Source of the DNA: CAVUCE01 sp963739985
GTDB lineage: Bacteria; Bacteroidota; Ignavibacteria; Ignavibacteriales; Ignavibacteriaceae
Length of the DNA: 64,000 bases
Direction of reading: 5' to 3'
Assembly: GCA_963739985.1 (NCBI GenBank)
Contig: CAVUCE010000022.1
Coordinates: 372,001 to 436,000 of the forward strand
Position numbers and translations under genes: made by a program
Part shown: one piece after another, positions 16,316 to 26,153 of the stretch
How positions within the stretch are numbered: the first letter of the stretch is position 1
How the letters are laid out: each line of letters starts with the position of its first letter
Notes under the pieces: model-generated
Seen by the model: only the letters and a program-made list of their open reading frames with translations
Told to the model about the DNA's origin: nothing
The model's database searches: none

Positions 16316-16377
16316 CTCATTACCTTTTAAGTGATTTAATAAAATTTTTAACGAGTTCTAACTTTTATGAATAAAAT

Positions 16378-17523
16378 TTAATTCAGTAAATCTTTTACTC
16401 TCTTATTAACAACTTCACCGTTGTTAGCAACAAGAGCACCTTTTACAATTTCATCTTCAAGATTCAATTCAATTTTACCTTCTTTACCAATATGTTGGAT
16501 AAGGCTTAACAAATTTTTAGAATACATCTCGCTTGCATGGTAAGCAACTAAGCTCGGCAAATTAGATTCGCCAATAATAGTAGCACCATATTTTTTTACA
16601 GTTTTTCCTTTTTCACTAACTTCACAATTACCACCAAACTCAACAGCCATATCTAAAACAACACTTCCCTCTTTCATATTTTTAACCATCTCTTCAGTTA
16701 CTAATATTGGGGCTTTCTTACCGGGCACTAACGCTGTTGTTATAACTATATCTGCTTCCGTAACATGTTTGAAGATTAGTTCTTTCTGTTTCTTTAAGAA
16801 TTCTTCGGACGCTTCTTTAGCATAACCGCCCTCATCTTGCATAGATTCATCTGTTTCAACTTCTATAAACCTTCCGCCTAAACTTTCTACTTCTTCTTTA
16901 ACAGTTGGCCGGATATCGGATACTTCTACAACTGCACCTAATCTTTTAGCGGTTCCCAATGCTTGAAGTCCGGCTACTCCGGCTCCCATTATAACAACTC
17001 TGGCCGGCGAAATTGTGCCTGCCGCAGTCATCATCAAAGGAAATATTTTTTTTAGTTCATTGGCTGCAATAATTACACTTTTGTATCCGGAAATATTAGC
17101 TTGAGAACTTAAAGCATCCATTTTCTGCGCTAAAGTTGTACGCGGAACCATGTCCATTGAAATAACATTTATTCCTTTTTCTGCTGTCTTTTGCACTAAA
17201 TCAGCATAATGAAGTGCGTACATAAATGTTATTAAAATTGCACCTTTAGGTATTAAATCAAGTTCATGTTTGTTTAATTCGGAGTTTTCTAAGGGCCTTT
17301 GAACCTTAAGAATAATTTCAGCAGATTTGTATAACTCTTCTACACTATCTATTATTTTAGCGCCAACATTTTCATATGCTTCGTTTCTAAATCCGGCGTT
17401 TAATCCTGCATCTTTTTGAATTCTAATTTCATATCCCTCTTTAATTAATTTTGCAGCAACATCAGGAACAACTGCCACGCGGTTTTCACCGGCTAAAACT
17501 TCTTTAGGAACAGCTATAATCAC
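16378..17523 (-). CDS. pntAA: NAD(P) transhydrogenase subunit alpha, NAD-binding part (alpha-1)
   Basis: The 381-residue soluble domain I of proton-translocating transhydrogenase, which binds NAD(H). It starts MIIAVPKEVLAGENRVAVVP, the conserved family start shared with alanine dehydrogenase. It has the Rossmann motif VIMGAGVAGLQALGTAKRLG near residues 172-191 and the RQD-loop equivalent around MDALSSQANISGYKSVI. The C-terminus ends before any membrane helix, as expected for the split-alpha form. First gene of the operon; an intergenic region of about 250 bases to the divergent peptidase gene should hold its promoter. Confidence 0.94.
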   Translation of the reverse strand: MIIAVPKEVLAGENRVAVVPDVAAKLIKEGYEIRIQKDAGLNAGFRNEAYENVGAKIIDSVEELYKSAEIILKVQRPLENSELNKHELDLIPKGAILITFMYALHYADLVQKTAEKGINVISMDMVPRTTLAQKMDALSSQANISGYKSVIIAANELKKIFPLMMTAAGTISPARVVIMGAGVAGLQALGTAKRLGAVVEVSDIRPTVKEEVESLGGRFIEVETDESMQDEGGYAKEASEEFLKKQKELIFKHVTEADIVITTALVPGKKAPILVTEEMVKNMKEGSVVLDMAVEFGGNCEVSEKGKTVKKYGATIIGESNLPSLVAYHASEMYSKNLLSLIQHIGKEGKIELNLEDEIVKGALVANNGEVVNKRVKDLLN

Positions 17524-17774
17524 TCTTAATTCTCCTCATGTTAATTAGAAGGTATTTTTCATATGCAATAACTTAATAGCTTTTTGATGTAAAAACAACA
17601 AAGTATTATGTTTGATAATTATATTACTTGAAATGCTGATAATCTGGATATTTCCTCCCCGTAAAACATTTCCACTTATTTTATGTAAAAATAATAAATC
17701 CTGACAAATTTTTCGGAAATTAATGTAATTTCTCTCTATTTTAAACTCAACTTCATTTCAATATCGGGGAATTC

Positions 17775-19346
17775 ATGTTAAAAAAGTTTTTAATTGTTAT
17801 TTCGATTTTTATGTTTTGCCTAGTCGGCTGCAACAGGGATTATATTTCAAAAGATAATATTGACGAGGTAATTAACCCCAAAACTATTAAGCAGCATTTA
17901 ACTTTTCTTGCATCAGATTCTCTTAAAGGAAGAAATACACCTAGCCCCGAATTAAATGTTGCAGCTGATTATATAGCCAAAGAATTCAAAAATTATGGCT
18001 TATCAGAAATTCATGGCAGCTATTTTCAAAGTGTACCAATGGGTAAAATCTCTTTAGGAGAAAAAAATTCCTTAACAATAACTAAGGAATGCGAAGATAT
18101 TTCTTTTAAAATAAAAGACGATTTTATCCCTTTTGAAATGACCGCAAATAAAGAGGTAAATTCCTCGCTTGTTTTTGCCGGTTATGGTATTGATGCACCT
18201 GAATATGATTATAATGATTTTAAAAGTATTGATGTAAAAAATAAAATTGCTATTATTCTTAGAGATTTACCCTGGACTAGTGATACTTCATCAAAATTTA
18301 ACGGGATCCAAGCTTCGAAATATTCTTCAATTTTGAACAAAGTAAGAACCGCAATCAAGTTTGGAGCAGCCGGAGTAATCATTTGTCCCGGCCCGGCTAA
18401 ACATTCATTCTTAATGCCTGTTGGTTTTCCTTGGCCATCATTATCAAAAATAATTCCCAAGGATGCACTTCCATTAAGTTTATTATTAGATGAAAAAAAT
18501 AAAGTTCCGGTTGTCGAAGTCGGTGAAAAATTTATAAATACGGTTTTCGGTAGCATAGAAAATCTTAAAAAGATACAAAGACAAATTGATAAAACTTACA
18601 AACCCGATTCTTATGATTTTGCAGGTATTGATGCAAAAATTATAACTGAAACAATTATTGATAAAAAATTAGCAAATAATGTAATTGGATTTTTAGAAGG
18701 AAAGGATTCAGTTCTCAAAAATGAATTCCTGGTTATAGGCGCGCATTACGATCATGTAGGGATGAAGAAAGTTCATTCAAAAAATGAAGATTATATTTAT
18801 AATGGCGCTGATGATAATGCTTCAGGAACTTCAGTTCTATTATCTATTGCAGAAGCATTTGGGAATATACAAGCGGTAAACAAAAGAAGTATTTTATTCA
18901 TAGCTTTTTGCGGCGAAGAAAAAGGATTATTTGGTTCCAGATATTTTGTTGAAAATCCACTGATTCCTTTAGGAAATATTGTTGCCATGTTCAATCTTGA
19001 TATGGTTGGTAGAAACAGTGTTGATTCCTTAATGATCGTCGGAACTGAGAGAAATCCTTCGCTTCGAAATATTATTGAAATGGCAAATAAAGAAAGTGTT
19101 AACTTTTCCTTAAATATGATTCCGAATAATATGATAAATGGCAGCAGCGATCATAAAAGTTTTATGAATAAGAATATTCCTGATGTATTTTTTCATTCCG
19201 GAAAAGAAAATGATTATCATAAAGTCTCAGACGAAGCTTCACTAATCAATTATGAAAAAGCTACAAAAACTGCTAAGTTAGTTTTTACTTCAGCAAAAAT
19301 TGTTGTAAACGATTCATCGCATTATAAAATTATTTCACAAAAGTAA
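17775..19346 (+). CDS. M28-family zinc aminopeptidase lipoprotein with PA domain
   Basis: A 523-residue lipoprotein peptidase (lipobox CLVGC, cysteine at residue 19). After an N-terminal segment containing LASDSLKGRNTPSPE, typical of these M28 enzymes, comes a protease-associated (PA) insert (about 110-260). The M28 catalytic domain follows (about 300-510), with all di-zinc ligands apparent: GAHYDHVG, NGADDNASGTSVLL, the Glu pair in FCGEEKGLFGS, NLDMVGR and SSDHKSF. It probably removes N-terminal amino acids from peptides in the periplasm. It is followed 23 bases later by a second envelope-protein gene on the same strand. Confidence 0.88.
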   Translation: MLKKFLIVISIFMFCLVGCNRDYISKDNIDEVINPKTIKQHLTFLASDSLKGRNTPSPELNVAADYIAKEFKNYGLSEIHGSYFQSVPMGKISLGEKNSLTITKECEDISFKIKDDFIPFEMTANKEVNSSLVFAGYGIDAPEYDYNDFKSIDVKNKIAIILRDLPWTSDTSSKFNGIQASKYSSILNKVRTAIKFGAAGVIICPGPAKHSFLMPVGFPWPSLSKIIPKDALPLSLLLDEKNKVPVVEVGEKFINTVFGSIENLKKIQRQIDKTYKPDSYDFAGIDAKIITETIIDKKLANNVIGFLEGKDSVLKNEFLVIGAHYDHVGMKKVHSKNEDYIYNGADDNASGTSVLLSIAEAFGNIQAVNKRSILFIAFCGEEKGLFGSRYFVENPLIPLGNIVAMFNLDMVGRNSVDSLMIVGTERNPSLRNIIEMANKESVNFSLNMIPNNMINGSSDHKSFMNKNIPDVFFHSGKENDYHKVSDEASLINYEKATKTAKLVFTSAKIVVNDSSHYKIISQK

Positions 19347-19369
19347 ATTCTTAATTAACGAGGAAATAA

Positions 19370-20206
19370 ATGAGAACAAATTTCATAACTACAATAATCT
19401 TAATTTTTATAATTTCATCAGCCGTATTATTTGGGCAAGATGCTTACTCTCTTAGATATAAATTTGAAAAAGGTAAAACTATACTTTACCGCACCAAAGT
19501 TAATACGGATATAACTCAAGAAGTTATGGGCAGAGAAATGAAGATGAGAAACGAGCTAAAAAATGTTATTAGAATTGAACCAAGCAAAACGGATGAAGAT
19601 GGGAAATTTGATTTATTAGTTTCATTTGATTCAGCTTCTACATTTACACACACTCCAATGAAAGATACAACTTTAATTCCAACCGAAATTATCGGTAAAA
19701 GGTTGAGATTATCGATAAGTAATAAAGGAGAAATTCTAGATAAAGAAATGATTGATTCCGTTGATTTGTCAGGTGAATTTTCCCAACTGATTGCCCAACA
19801 ATCGCAACAATTTATAAAATTTCCGGAAAAAAGTTTAAGTGTTGGAGATGCCTGGGAAGAGCATAGAGTTGATACTATGGCTGTTCAGTTTGGACAAATA
19901 GTTGCTCAATCAGATTATAATTATACTTTGGACACAACCGAATCAAAATTGGGACATGATTGCGTTAGGATTACTTTTAATGCTGATATAAAGCTTGAAG
20001 GCGAAGGAAGCATGCGTGGAATTTCATTGAACATTGAAGGAAACGGAAAAGCTAAAGGAACAATTCATTTTGATCAGAATGCAGGTGAAATTATTGCGCA
20101 AGATGCTGATACGGAAAATCATTTAAATGTTGCTGCTTCAGGAGAACAACAAATGATTATTCCAATTAGTCAAACAACAAAATCTTCAAGAGTAATTATA
20201 GAATAG
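19370..20206 (+). CDS. Secreted protein of unknown function, DUF6263-like
   Basis: A 278-residue protein with a signal peptide (residues 1-22, ending AVLFGQ). The mature part is a beta-rich single domain of the kind annotated as DUF6263: an early YKFEKGKTILYRTKVNTD strand pair, IRIEPSKTDEDGKFDLLVSF, and the recurring LSVGDAWEEHR and GHDCVRITFNADI segments. No catalytic residues are apparent. It could be a lipid-binding or structural periplasmic protein. Co-transcribed with the M28 peptidase gene; a strong bidirectional terminator follows. Confidence 0.65.
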   Translation: MRTNFITTIILIFIISSAVLFGQDAYSLRYKFEKGKTILYRTKVNTDITQEVMGREMKMRNELKNVIRIEPSKTDEDGKFDLLVSFDSASTFTHTPMKDTTLIPTEIIGKRLRLSISNKGEILDKEMIDSVDLSGEFSQLIAQQSQQFIKFPEKSLSVGDAWEEHRVDTMAVQFGQIVAQSDYNYTLDTTESKLGHDCVRITFNADIKLEGEGSMRGISLNIEGNGKAKGTIHFDQNAGEIIAQDADTENHLNVAASGEQQMIIPISQTTKSSRVIIE

Positions 20207-20226
20207 TTGTAAATTATAAAACTTAA

Positions 20227-20260
20227 TTAGGGACAAGCAGCAACTTGTCCCTAAAAATAA
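20227..20260. terminator. Bidirectional terminator between convergent genes
   Basis: A perfect 11-bp stem, TTAGGGACAAG and CTTGTCCCTAA with a 6-base loop, has A/T-rich flanks on both sides. It lies between the convergent DUF6263-like and agmatine deiminase genes and can serve both strands. Confidence 0.85.
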
Positions 20261-20269
20261 TCATAAAAA

Positions 20270-21331
20270 TCAAGCAGGTTGTTCGTGAGTTAAGCAATGT
20301 ATTGTTCCTAATCCCCAAACCAGATCAACTGCATGAATTCCTACAACCTTTCTATCGTTAAACAATTCTGATAATATTCCCAGAGCTATTCTATCATTTA
20401 CATCGTTAAATGTAGGAACTAAAACTGAAGAATTAGATATATAAAAATTGGCGTAACTGGCGGGCAATCTTTCGCCTTTGAATATTACCGGAGAAGGCAT
20501 TGGTAATTCAATAACATTAGGTTTTGATCCGTTCTCTAATCTCATATCTTTAAGCCGCTCTTTATTTTCATTAAGAGCCGAATAATTTTCATCTTTTTTA
20601 TTTTTCTCTTGAACCAATACAAGAGTATTTTGATTCACAAAACGACAAAGATCATCAACATGTCCGTGTGTATCGTCTCCTGCAATTCCCTTCCCTAACC
20701 AAAGCACGTTTTTTATACCAAGATATTTACTAAAAACTTCTTCATAATCCTTTTTAGTAAACCCCGGATTTCTAACTTGCTTTTGGTTATCCATTAAGCA
20801 TTCTTCAGTTGTAATTAAAGTCCCCTTACCATTTATATCAATGGAACCTCCTTCAAGTACAACTTGCTTTCCGTTAAATTCCGGAATGAATCTTTTAATT
20901 TTTAATTTATCTGATATAAATTTCGGAAGTATTTCATCTTTTTTATAATTAGAATATTTAGCCCAAGCATTAAATCGAAAATTAACCATTGCAACTTGCG
21001 ATTTATTTTTAATGAATGCCGGACCCGAATCTCTCATCCAACCGCGATCAGTTTTTACGCGGAAAAACTCAACATTTGCTAAATCAGCGCCACATGCTTC
21101 TAAAATTCTTATGGCTTTTTTCTGATGTTCGTTAGACTCAACTATTAAACGAACTTTTTCACCTTCAACAATTTTTTTCACCATTTCACCGTAAACCCAT
21201 GGAATCGGTGAAATTCTTCCCGGCCAATCTTCTTTATTATGCGGCCATCCTAACCACGTTGCTTCATGCTTTTCCCATTCTGCGGGAATCCTAAATTTCA
21301 ATTGTTTCGGTGTTTGAATCGTTTTGCGCAT
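20270..21331 (-). CDS. aguA: Agmatine deiminase
   Basis: A 353-residue guanidine-modifying enzyme converting agmatine to N-carbamoylputrescine and ammonia. It shows the family signature set: WLGWPHNKEDWPG near the N-terminus, MRDSGPAF (substrate-binding Asp), GGSIDINGKG, the DDTHGHVDDLCRF segment with catalytic His and Asp, and the nucleophile C346 in GTIHCLTHEQ at the C-terminus. Length is normal. It starts directly after the stop of aguB on the same strand, so the two consecutive steps of the agmatine-to-putrescine route form one operon. A peptidylarginine deiminase of the PPAD type is excluded by length and the lack of a signal peptide. Confidence 0.94.
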   Translation of the reverse strand: MRKTIQTPKQLKFRIPAEWEKHEATWLGWPHNKEDWPGRISPIPWVYGEMVKKIVEGEKVRLIVESNEHQKKAIRILEACGADLANVEFFRVKTDRGWMRDSGPAFIKNKSQVAMVNFRFNAWAKYSNYKKDEILPKFISDKLKIKRFIPEFNGKQVVLEGGSIDINGKGTLITTEECLMDNQKQVRNPGFTKKDYEEVFSKYLGIKNVLWLGKGIAGDDTHGHVDDLCRFVNQNTLVLVQEKNKKDENYSALNENKERLKDMRLENGSKPNVIELPMPSPVIFKGERLPASYANFYISNSSVLVPTFNDVNDRIALGILSELFNDRKVVGIHAVDLVWGLGTIHCLTHEQPA

Positions 21332-22219
21332 TTAATCACCATCCAGAAATCGTTTATTTATTTCACTATAAGCATCAATTCTTCTATCTCTTAAGAAAGG
21401 CCAATTTCTTCTTATGTATTCAATTCTATCCAAATTAACTTCGGCAAGAAGAATTTCTTCTTTATCCGCAGAAGCTTGTGCTAAAATCACACCTTGAGGA
21501 TCGGCAATAAAACTGTTTCCCCAAAATTCAATACCGGGAGTTCCTTCGGTTTGAACTTCGTGACCCACTCTATTTACCGCGGCTACATAAACGCCATTAG
21601 CAATTGCGTGACTTCTTTGTATAGTCTGCCAGGATTCAAATTGTGCTTTTCCATGTTCGTCTTTTTCATCCGGATGCCAGCCGATTGCGGTGGGATAAAA
21701 TAATACATTTGCTCCTTTCAGTGCAGTTATTCTCGCGCCTTCAGGGTACCATTGATCCCAGCATATTAATGTACCGATTTTACCGAATTTAGTTTCAAAA
21801 GCTTTGAATCCTAAATCGCCGGGAGTAAAGTAAAATTTTTCATAGAATGCAGGATCGTCCGGAATATGCATTTTTCTATAAGTCCCGAGCATGTTACCTT
21901 CATTATCTATAATAACAGCTGAGTTATGATAAACTCCAAGAGCTCGTTTTTCAAATAAAGGAACTACAACCGTAACACCAAAACGTTTTGCAACTTCACT
22001 AATAGCTTTTGTAGAAGGTCCGGGAATAGTTTCGGCCAAATCAAAGTAATCAATATTTTCGGACTGACAAAAATACTGAGATCTGAATAATTCAGGTAAG
22101 CAAATTACTTCCGCACCTTCCTTAGCTGCTTTTCCTATCCATTCAACTGCTTTAGCCAAATTTTCATTTGGATCTTTTACAAATGCAATTTGCACTAAGC
22201 CTATGTTAAACTTTTTCAT
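21332..22219 (-). CDS. aguB: N-carbamoylputrescine amidase
   Basis: A 295-residue nitrilase-superfamily (carbon-nitrogen hydrolase) enzyme that hydrolyses N-carbamoylputrescine to putrescine, CO2 and ammonia. The catalytic triad is visible as E43 (LPELFRSQYF), K116 (GTYRKMHIPDDP) and C153 (TLICWDQWYPEG). The sequence around these residues is that of AguB rather than of beta-ureidopropionase. It is the upstream gene of the aguB-aguA pair. Together with an arginine decarboxylase encoded elsewhere this would make putrescine from arginine. Confidence 0.93.
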   Translation of the reverse strand: MKKFNIGLVQIAFVKDPNENLAKAVEWIGKAAKEGAEVICLPELFRSQYFCQSENIDYFDLAETIPGPSTKAISEVAKRFGVTVVVPLFEKRALGVYHNSAVIIDNEGNMLGTYRKMHIPDDPAFYEKFYFTPGDLGFKAFETKFGKIGTLICWDQWYPEGARITALKGANVLFYPTAIGWHPDEKDEHGKAQFESWQTIQRSHAIANGVYVAAVNRVGHEVQTEGTPGIEFWGNSFIADPQGVILAQASADKEEILLAEVNLDRIEYIRRNWPFLRDRRIDAYSEINKRFLDGD

Positions 22220-22491
22220 TTATATTCACTCATTGTTATTATTCAAAATATAATGTTAAAATAAAACGAATCTTTTTTGTTAATCCATTATAAAATAACT
22301 TAATCAAAAGATTCAAATACCGCAAAAAGATAGATTTTAAAAATACTAAAATTGATGTTTACAGCAATGAAGAATGGCATGAAAAATTAAGCTTAAGTTT
22401 ATTGTGATTACACTTTTCTTTGTTTTTAAAAGTTTTACATCCCCGATGAAACTAAAATTGAACTAGAAATAGATTAGTAAACAGAAATCAT

Positions 22492-23409
22492 TTATAGCTT
22501 ATATTTACGATAAATTTTATCGGCAGCGCGGTGCAAAATTGAATGACGATAAGCCAATTCATTTAAGTCTTTTGAATAACCGCCTCCGATAATACATGAA
22601 ACCGGAATTGCATTTTTAGCGCATTTATTCAAAACAGTCAGATCCCTTTTATACAAACCTTCATAAGTTAACGCAAGTTTACCTAAAGGATCATTTTCAT
22701 GCGGATCAACTCCGGCATCATAAATTATAAAATCAGGGCTTACAGATGAAAACAAATCAGGTAAAAAAGAATTTAAAGTTCTTAAATATTCTTCATCTTT
22801 AATTCCATCAACTAACTCAACATCCAAATTGCTTTCTTGTTTTTTGAATGGAAAATTACTTTTGCAATGCATTGAAAATGTAAAGATGTCATTCTCTTCA
22901 GATAACATATTCGCAGTTCCATCTCCTTGATGAACGTCTAAGTCAATAATCAAGATTTTTTTGGCTGCCTTCCTTCTTAATAATGTTAAGGCAACTAATG
23001 CAATATCATTAAAGATACAGAACCCGGAGCCATAATTTAAAAACGCATGATGAGTCCCACCGGCAGTATTGCAAGCTATTCCGTATTTTAGTGCTAATTC
23101 TGATGTTAGTAATGAACCGCCTAAAGCAGTTAAAGTTCGGGTAACAATTTCTTTGGACCATGGAATCCCTATTTTTCTCTGGGAATTCTTATCCAATAAA
23201 CCATTTTTATATTGTCCCACATAATTTGGATCGTGAACAGAATTTAATATCTCAGGTTCAATTACATTTGGTGTAAAAACCTGATCCAATTGAATTATTT
23301 TTTCAGCCAATAATAATTCGTATAAAATCCTAAACTTTTGCATCGGGAATCTATGTCCTTCAGGCATTGGTGCAACATAGTTTTTGTGAAATACAATAGG
23401 CAGGTTCAT
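22492..23409 (-). CDS. Histone-deacetylase-like zinc amidohydrolase
   Basis: A 305-residue member of the HDAC/AcuC/acetylpolyamine-amidohydrolase superfamily. The paired catalytic histidines are H120-H121 in GGTHHAFLN. The zinc ligands are D158 and H160 in DLDVHQGDG, with the third Asp in YDAGVDPHENDPLG. GGGYSKD gives the glycine-rich C-terminal loop. Similar bacterial proteins deacetylate small molecules or lysine-acetylated proteins. The sequence belongs to the short class-IV-like branch common in Bacteroidota. It is encoded about 270 bases upstream of aguB on the same strand, so acetylpolyamines are a reasonable but untested substrate. A MORN-repeat protein gene lies 10 bases upstream and is probably co-transcribed. 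Confidence 0.85.
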   Translation of the reverse strand: MNLPIVFHKNYVAPMPEGHRFPMQKFRILYELLLAEKIIQLDQVFTPNVIEPEILNSVHDPNYVGQYKNGLLDKNSQRKIGIPWSKEIVTRTLTALGGSLLTSELALKYGIACNTAGGTHHAFLNYGSGFCIFNDIALVALTLLRRKAAKKILIIDLDVHQGDGTANMLSEENDIFTFSMHCKSNFPFKKQESNLDVELVDGIKDEEYLRTLNSFLPDLFSSVSPDFIIYDAGVDPHENDPLGKLALTYEGLYKRDLTVLNKCAKNAIPVSCIIGGGYSKDLNELAYRHSILHRAADKIYRKYKL

Positions 23410-23419
23410 TAGCTAGTAC

Positions 23420-24757
23420 TCAATATCCGAATGTTGAAAGTAAATTTCCTTTTTCATCGTAAAGTTTACTTGTCTGAAGAATACCATTTTTGTAAAATTC
23501 TTCCTTCATTATTCTTCCACTTTCAAAAAAAGTTCTAGAATAACCGTCGAGTTTACCCTTCCAATAATTTTCTATTTTTTTAGTTTGACCGTACTTAAAA
23601 TATACAGTCCTTTTCCCGATAATGTTTCCGTTATCGTATTTAACTTCCGATTCCAACAATCCGTCAGGATAATAAGTTTTATAATCTCCGTTTAGTTTAT
23701 CATTTTTGTAGTAAGCAACAACCTTTAAATTTCCATTTTTGTGATAATAAAGTGCAATTCCATTCTTCTGATTATTATCATAATTCACTTCAGATTCTAT
23801 AGTACCATCAGAGTTAAAGTTTTTAGTAATTCCTTTTCTAATTCCTTTAATATAAGAGATGTCGGATTTCACCACACCATTATCAAAATAATGATAGTCG
23901 TTTCCTTCAATAATATTCCCGTCGTATTTCCTTTCTTCCTTAAGAAAACCCGAATCATAATATGAACTAGACGGGCCATCTTTTACTCCATCTTTATAAT
24001 GAGTTTCATCCTTCATTGATCCATTTGCGTAAAAAGTCCTCTCTGTTTTTTCAACAGATTCCAGCGTACCTCGATAATCAAATTTTTCTCTGTGTTCAAG
24101 TTCTCCGTTTATATAATCATCCTTAACTCTTAAGTTACCTGCCATGTCATAGATATTTACAGAGCCTTCAATTTTATCATCTTTAAATTTAGCAGTAAGT
24201 GCGACTACACCATTATCATTATAAACTGTGGTAGGTCCTTGTAAAATTCCATTAACATAGTTTTTTTCAACTTCAACTTTACCGTTCTTAAAATATGTTT
24301 TCGAAATTCCTTGAAGTATTCCGTTAGAATAATTCCATTCTCCCTGAAGTTCGCCTGTCTTATAATAAGTATAAGTTATTCCGTTAAGCTTACCATTTGA
24401 GTAATTTTGTTTTGCCCAAAGCTCACCGGATTCATAATACCATTCAGAAGTTCCCTGTTTTACACCTCGACTATAATTCCACACAATACTTAATTTACCG
24501 TCTTCAAAATACCAGTTGGATTTTCCCTGCTCCTTCCCATCAACAAAGTTCCACTGCTTCCACAACTTTCCGTTAGGATAAAATTCCAGATATTGTCCAT
24601 CCAATTGATCATACCAATAATCACCTTGAGTTTTGATATTACCATTTGGATAGTATGTTTTCTTTACTACTGTTCCGGATAATTTTTGTTGGCATAATGA
24701 AGTTGAAAAGGCAACTAATATAAGCACAATAAATAAACGATAAAATGATTTTGTCAT
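23420..24757 (-). CDS. MORN/YwqK-type repeat protein, exported
   Basis: A 445-residue protein with a signal peptide (residues 1-22, ending TSLCQQ). The rest is about 18 tandem units of roughly 23 residues with the pattern YYxNGxLxxExxYxNGxxxGxxxxYY, the MORN-2/YwqK repeat; examples are YYPNGNIKTQGDYWYDQLDG and YYKTGELQGEWNYSNG. Such repeats form a long curved beta-meander and are annotated as 'toxin-antitoxin system YwqK family antitoxin', although most are not in any toxin locus. No toxin gene adjoins this one. It is probably a periplasmic or surface binding scaffold; the ligand is unknown. Confidence 0.82.
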   Translation of the reverse strand: MTKSFYRLFIVLILVAFSTSLCQQKLSGTVVKKTYYPNGNIKTQGDYWYDQLDGQYLEFYPNGKLWKQWNFVDGKEQGKSNWYFEDGKLSIVWNYSRGVKQGTSEWYYESGELWAKQNYSNGKLNGITYTYYKTGELQGEWNYSNGILQGISKTYFKNGKVEVEKNYVNGILQGPTTVYNDNGVVALTAKFKDDKIEGSVNIYDMAGNLRVKDDYINGELEHREKFDYRGTLESVEKTERTFYANGSMKDETHYKDGVKDGPSSSYYDSGFLKEERKYDGNIIEGNDYHYFDNGVVKSDISYIKGIRKGITKNFNSDGTIESEVNYDNNQKNGIALYYHKNGNLKVVAYYKNDKLNGDYKTYYPDGLLESEVKYDNGNIIGKRTVYFKYGQTKKIENYWKGKLDGYSRTFFESGRIMKEEFYKNGILQTSKLYDEKGNLLSTFGY

Positions 24758-24917
24758 TTAACAAAAGAATGTTTAATTGTTTCTAAAATTTAAATTGTAA
24801 GTTATGATTATTTTGGGATAAGAAAAATCAATTAAAATATGCATTAGATTGAGAATTACTAATAAAAATGCTAAAATGATCACTGAATTTTAACTAAATT
24901 ATCTGGATAATATTTAT

Positions 24918-25823
24918 ATGCACGATCATCATATTCATCACCAAGATACGACTGAAAGAAACTTAGTTATTTCTATAATACTTAATACCGTAATTGTAGT
25001 CGGAGAGTTAGTCGGCGGAATTTTAAGTAATAGTCTGTCTCTTATCTCGGATGCTCTTCATAACTTCAGCGATTTAATTTCTTTGATTTTAAGTTTTGTT
25101 GCAGCGCGTATTGTAAAATGGCGAGCCACACCGGAAAAATCTTTTGGATATTTGCGAGCGGAAATAATTGTTGCATTTATAAATTCTACAGCATTAGTTG
25201 TTATAGGTGTATACATAATATACGAAGCGGTAAACAGATTTTTGAACCCGGAACCTGTTGCCGGTTTATGGCTAATAATAATTGCCGGTATTAGTTTTTT
25301 AGCCAACGCAGCTTCTACAATTCTTCTTCATAAAAACTCAAAAAATGATTTAAATGCCAAAACAGCATATCTGCATCTGTTATTTGACTCAATCAATTCG
25401 TTACTTGTTGTCTTAGCCGGAATACTTATTTATTATTTTAATTGGGTAATTTTAGATCCGATTTTCTCACTGGTGATCGGATTGTTTATTATTAAAAGCG
25501 GTTGGGATGTTCTTATTGATGCCGTAAATATTCTTAACGAAAGCACCCCAAAAGAAATTGATTCACAAGAGGTTGCCGATTTTATAAATTCATTTCCCGA
25601 AGTTAAAGATTCTCATCACTTGCATATCTGGAGTATATCTTCAAATTTTTATGCTTTGTCCGCTCATGTTGTTGTTGAAGATCAACTAATAAGTAAAGGT
25701 TATTTAATAATAGATAAACTGGAAAAACAACTGAAGGACAAATTTGGAATCAATCATCCGACTATTCAGCTGGAGGCAGATATAAAAATTAAAAAGACAA
25801 ACTTTATTTCAATAAATGAATAA
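24918..25823 (+). CDS. Cation diffusion facilitator, zinc type (CzcD/ZitB-like)
   Basis: A 301-residue inner-membrane metal/proton antiporter. A histidine-rich N-terminus (MHDHHIHH) is followed by six transmembrane helices (about 15-36, 42-64, 81-102, 116-137, 152-172 and 175-195). The two intramembrane metal-site motifs are HxxxD in TM2 (H48, D52) and HxxxD in TM5 (H152, D156), the pattern for zinc/cadmium transporters. The cytoplasmic C-terminal domain (about 205-290) includes VKDSHHLHIWSIS and SAHVVVED, the dimerisation and metal-sensing domain. It is a single gene with no adjacent regulator. Zinc efflux is the best guess. Confidence 0.9.
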   Translation: MHDHHIHHQDTTERNLVISIILNTVIVVGELVGGILSNSLSLISDALHNFSDLISLILSFVAARIVKWRATPEKSFGYLRAEIIVAFINSTALVVIGVYIIYEAVNRFLNPEPVAGLWLIIIAGISFLANAASTILLHKNSKNDLNAKTAYLHLLFDSINSLLVVLAGILIYYFNWVILDPIFSLVIGLFIIKSGWDVLIDAVNILNESTPKEIDSQEVADFINSFPEVKDSHHLHIWSISSNFYALSAHVVVEDQLISKGYLIIDKLEKQLKDKFGINHPTIQLEADIKIKKTNFISINE

Positions 25824-26153
25824 AAATTAGAAATAATTTTCCGAAATATTGCATTTTTAAACTATATATACATATTATAGTGAAAGTTAAATTCGTCTTT
25901 TCCTTTACAGGGGTAAATTAGAGACAATTAAAACCTTCTCATCTAATTTATGCCTAAAAATTTGACTTAATAGTTGGTGATTAAATAATATTGAGTTTGT
26001 TAATTATAGCATAATTTAAGATTTTATAATTAAAATATTATATATTATACTTAGGCTTAATCTTCATAAGTTCATAAAACAGAATAGCTTGATCTATCGT
26101 TACTAGTTATACTTATTAATAAATTTGAGCTAAAAACATGAAAAAACGGGGTA
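25824..26153. other. AT-rich intergenic region, no gene seen
   Basis: About 330 bases, very AT-rich, between the CDF transporter and the PAS kinase gene. I see no convincing RNA gene or long inverted repeat. It must contain the kinase-regulator operon promoter, but no clear box was identified. A 9-codon ATG frame beginning at 26138 overlaps the kinase start and may be accidental. Confidence 0.5.

Noticed and set aside
23420..24757. YwqK-type 'antitoxin' reading of the MORN repeat protein, implying a toxin-antitoxin module
   Set aside because: It is an exported repeat scaffold and no small toxin-like gene adjoins it; the antitoxin label is a family-name legacy.
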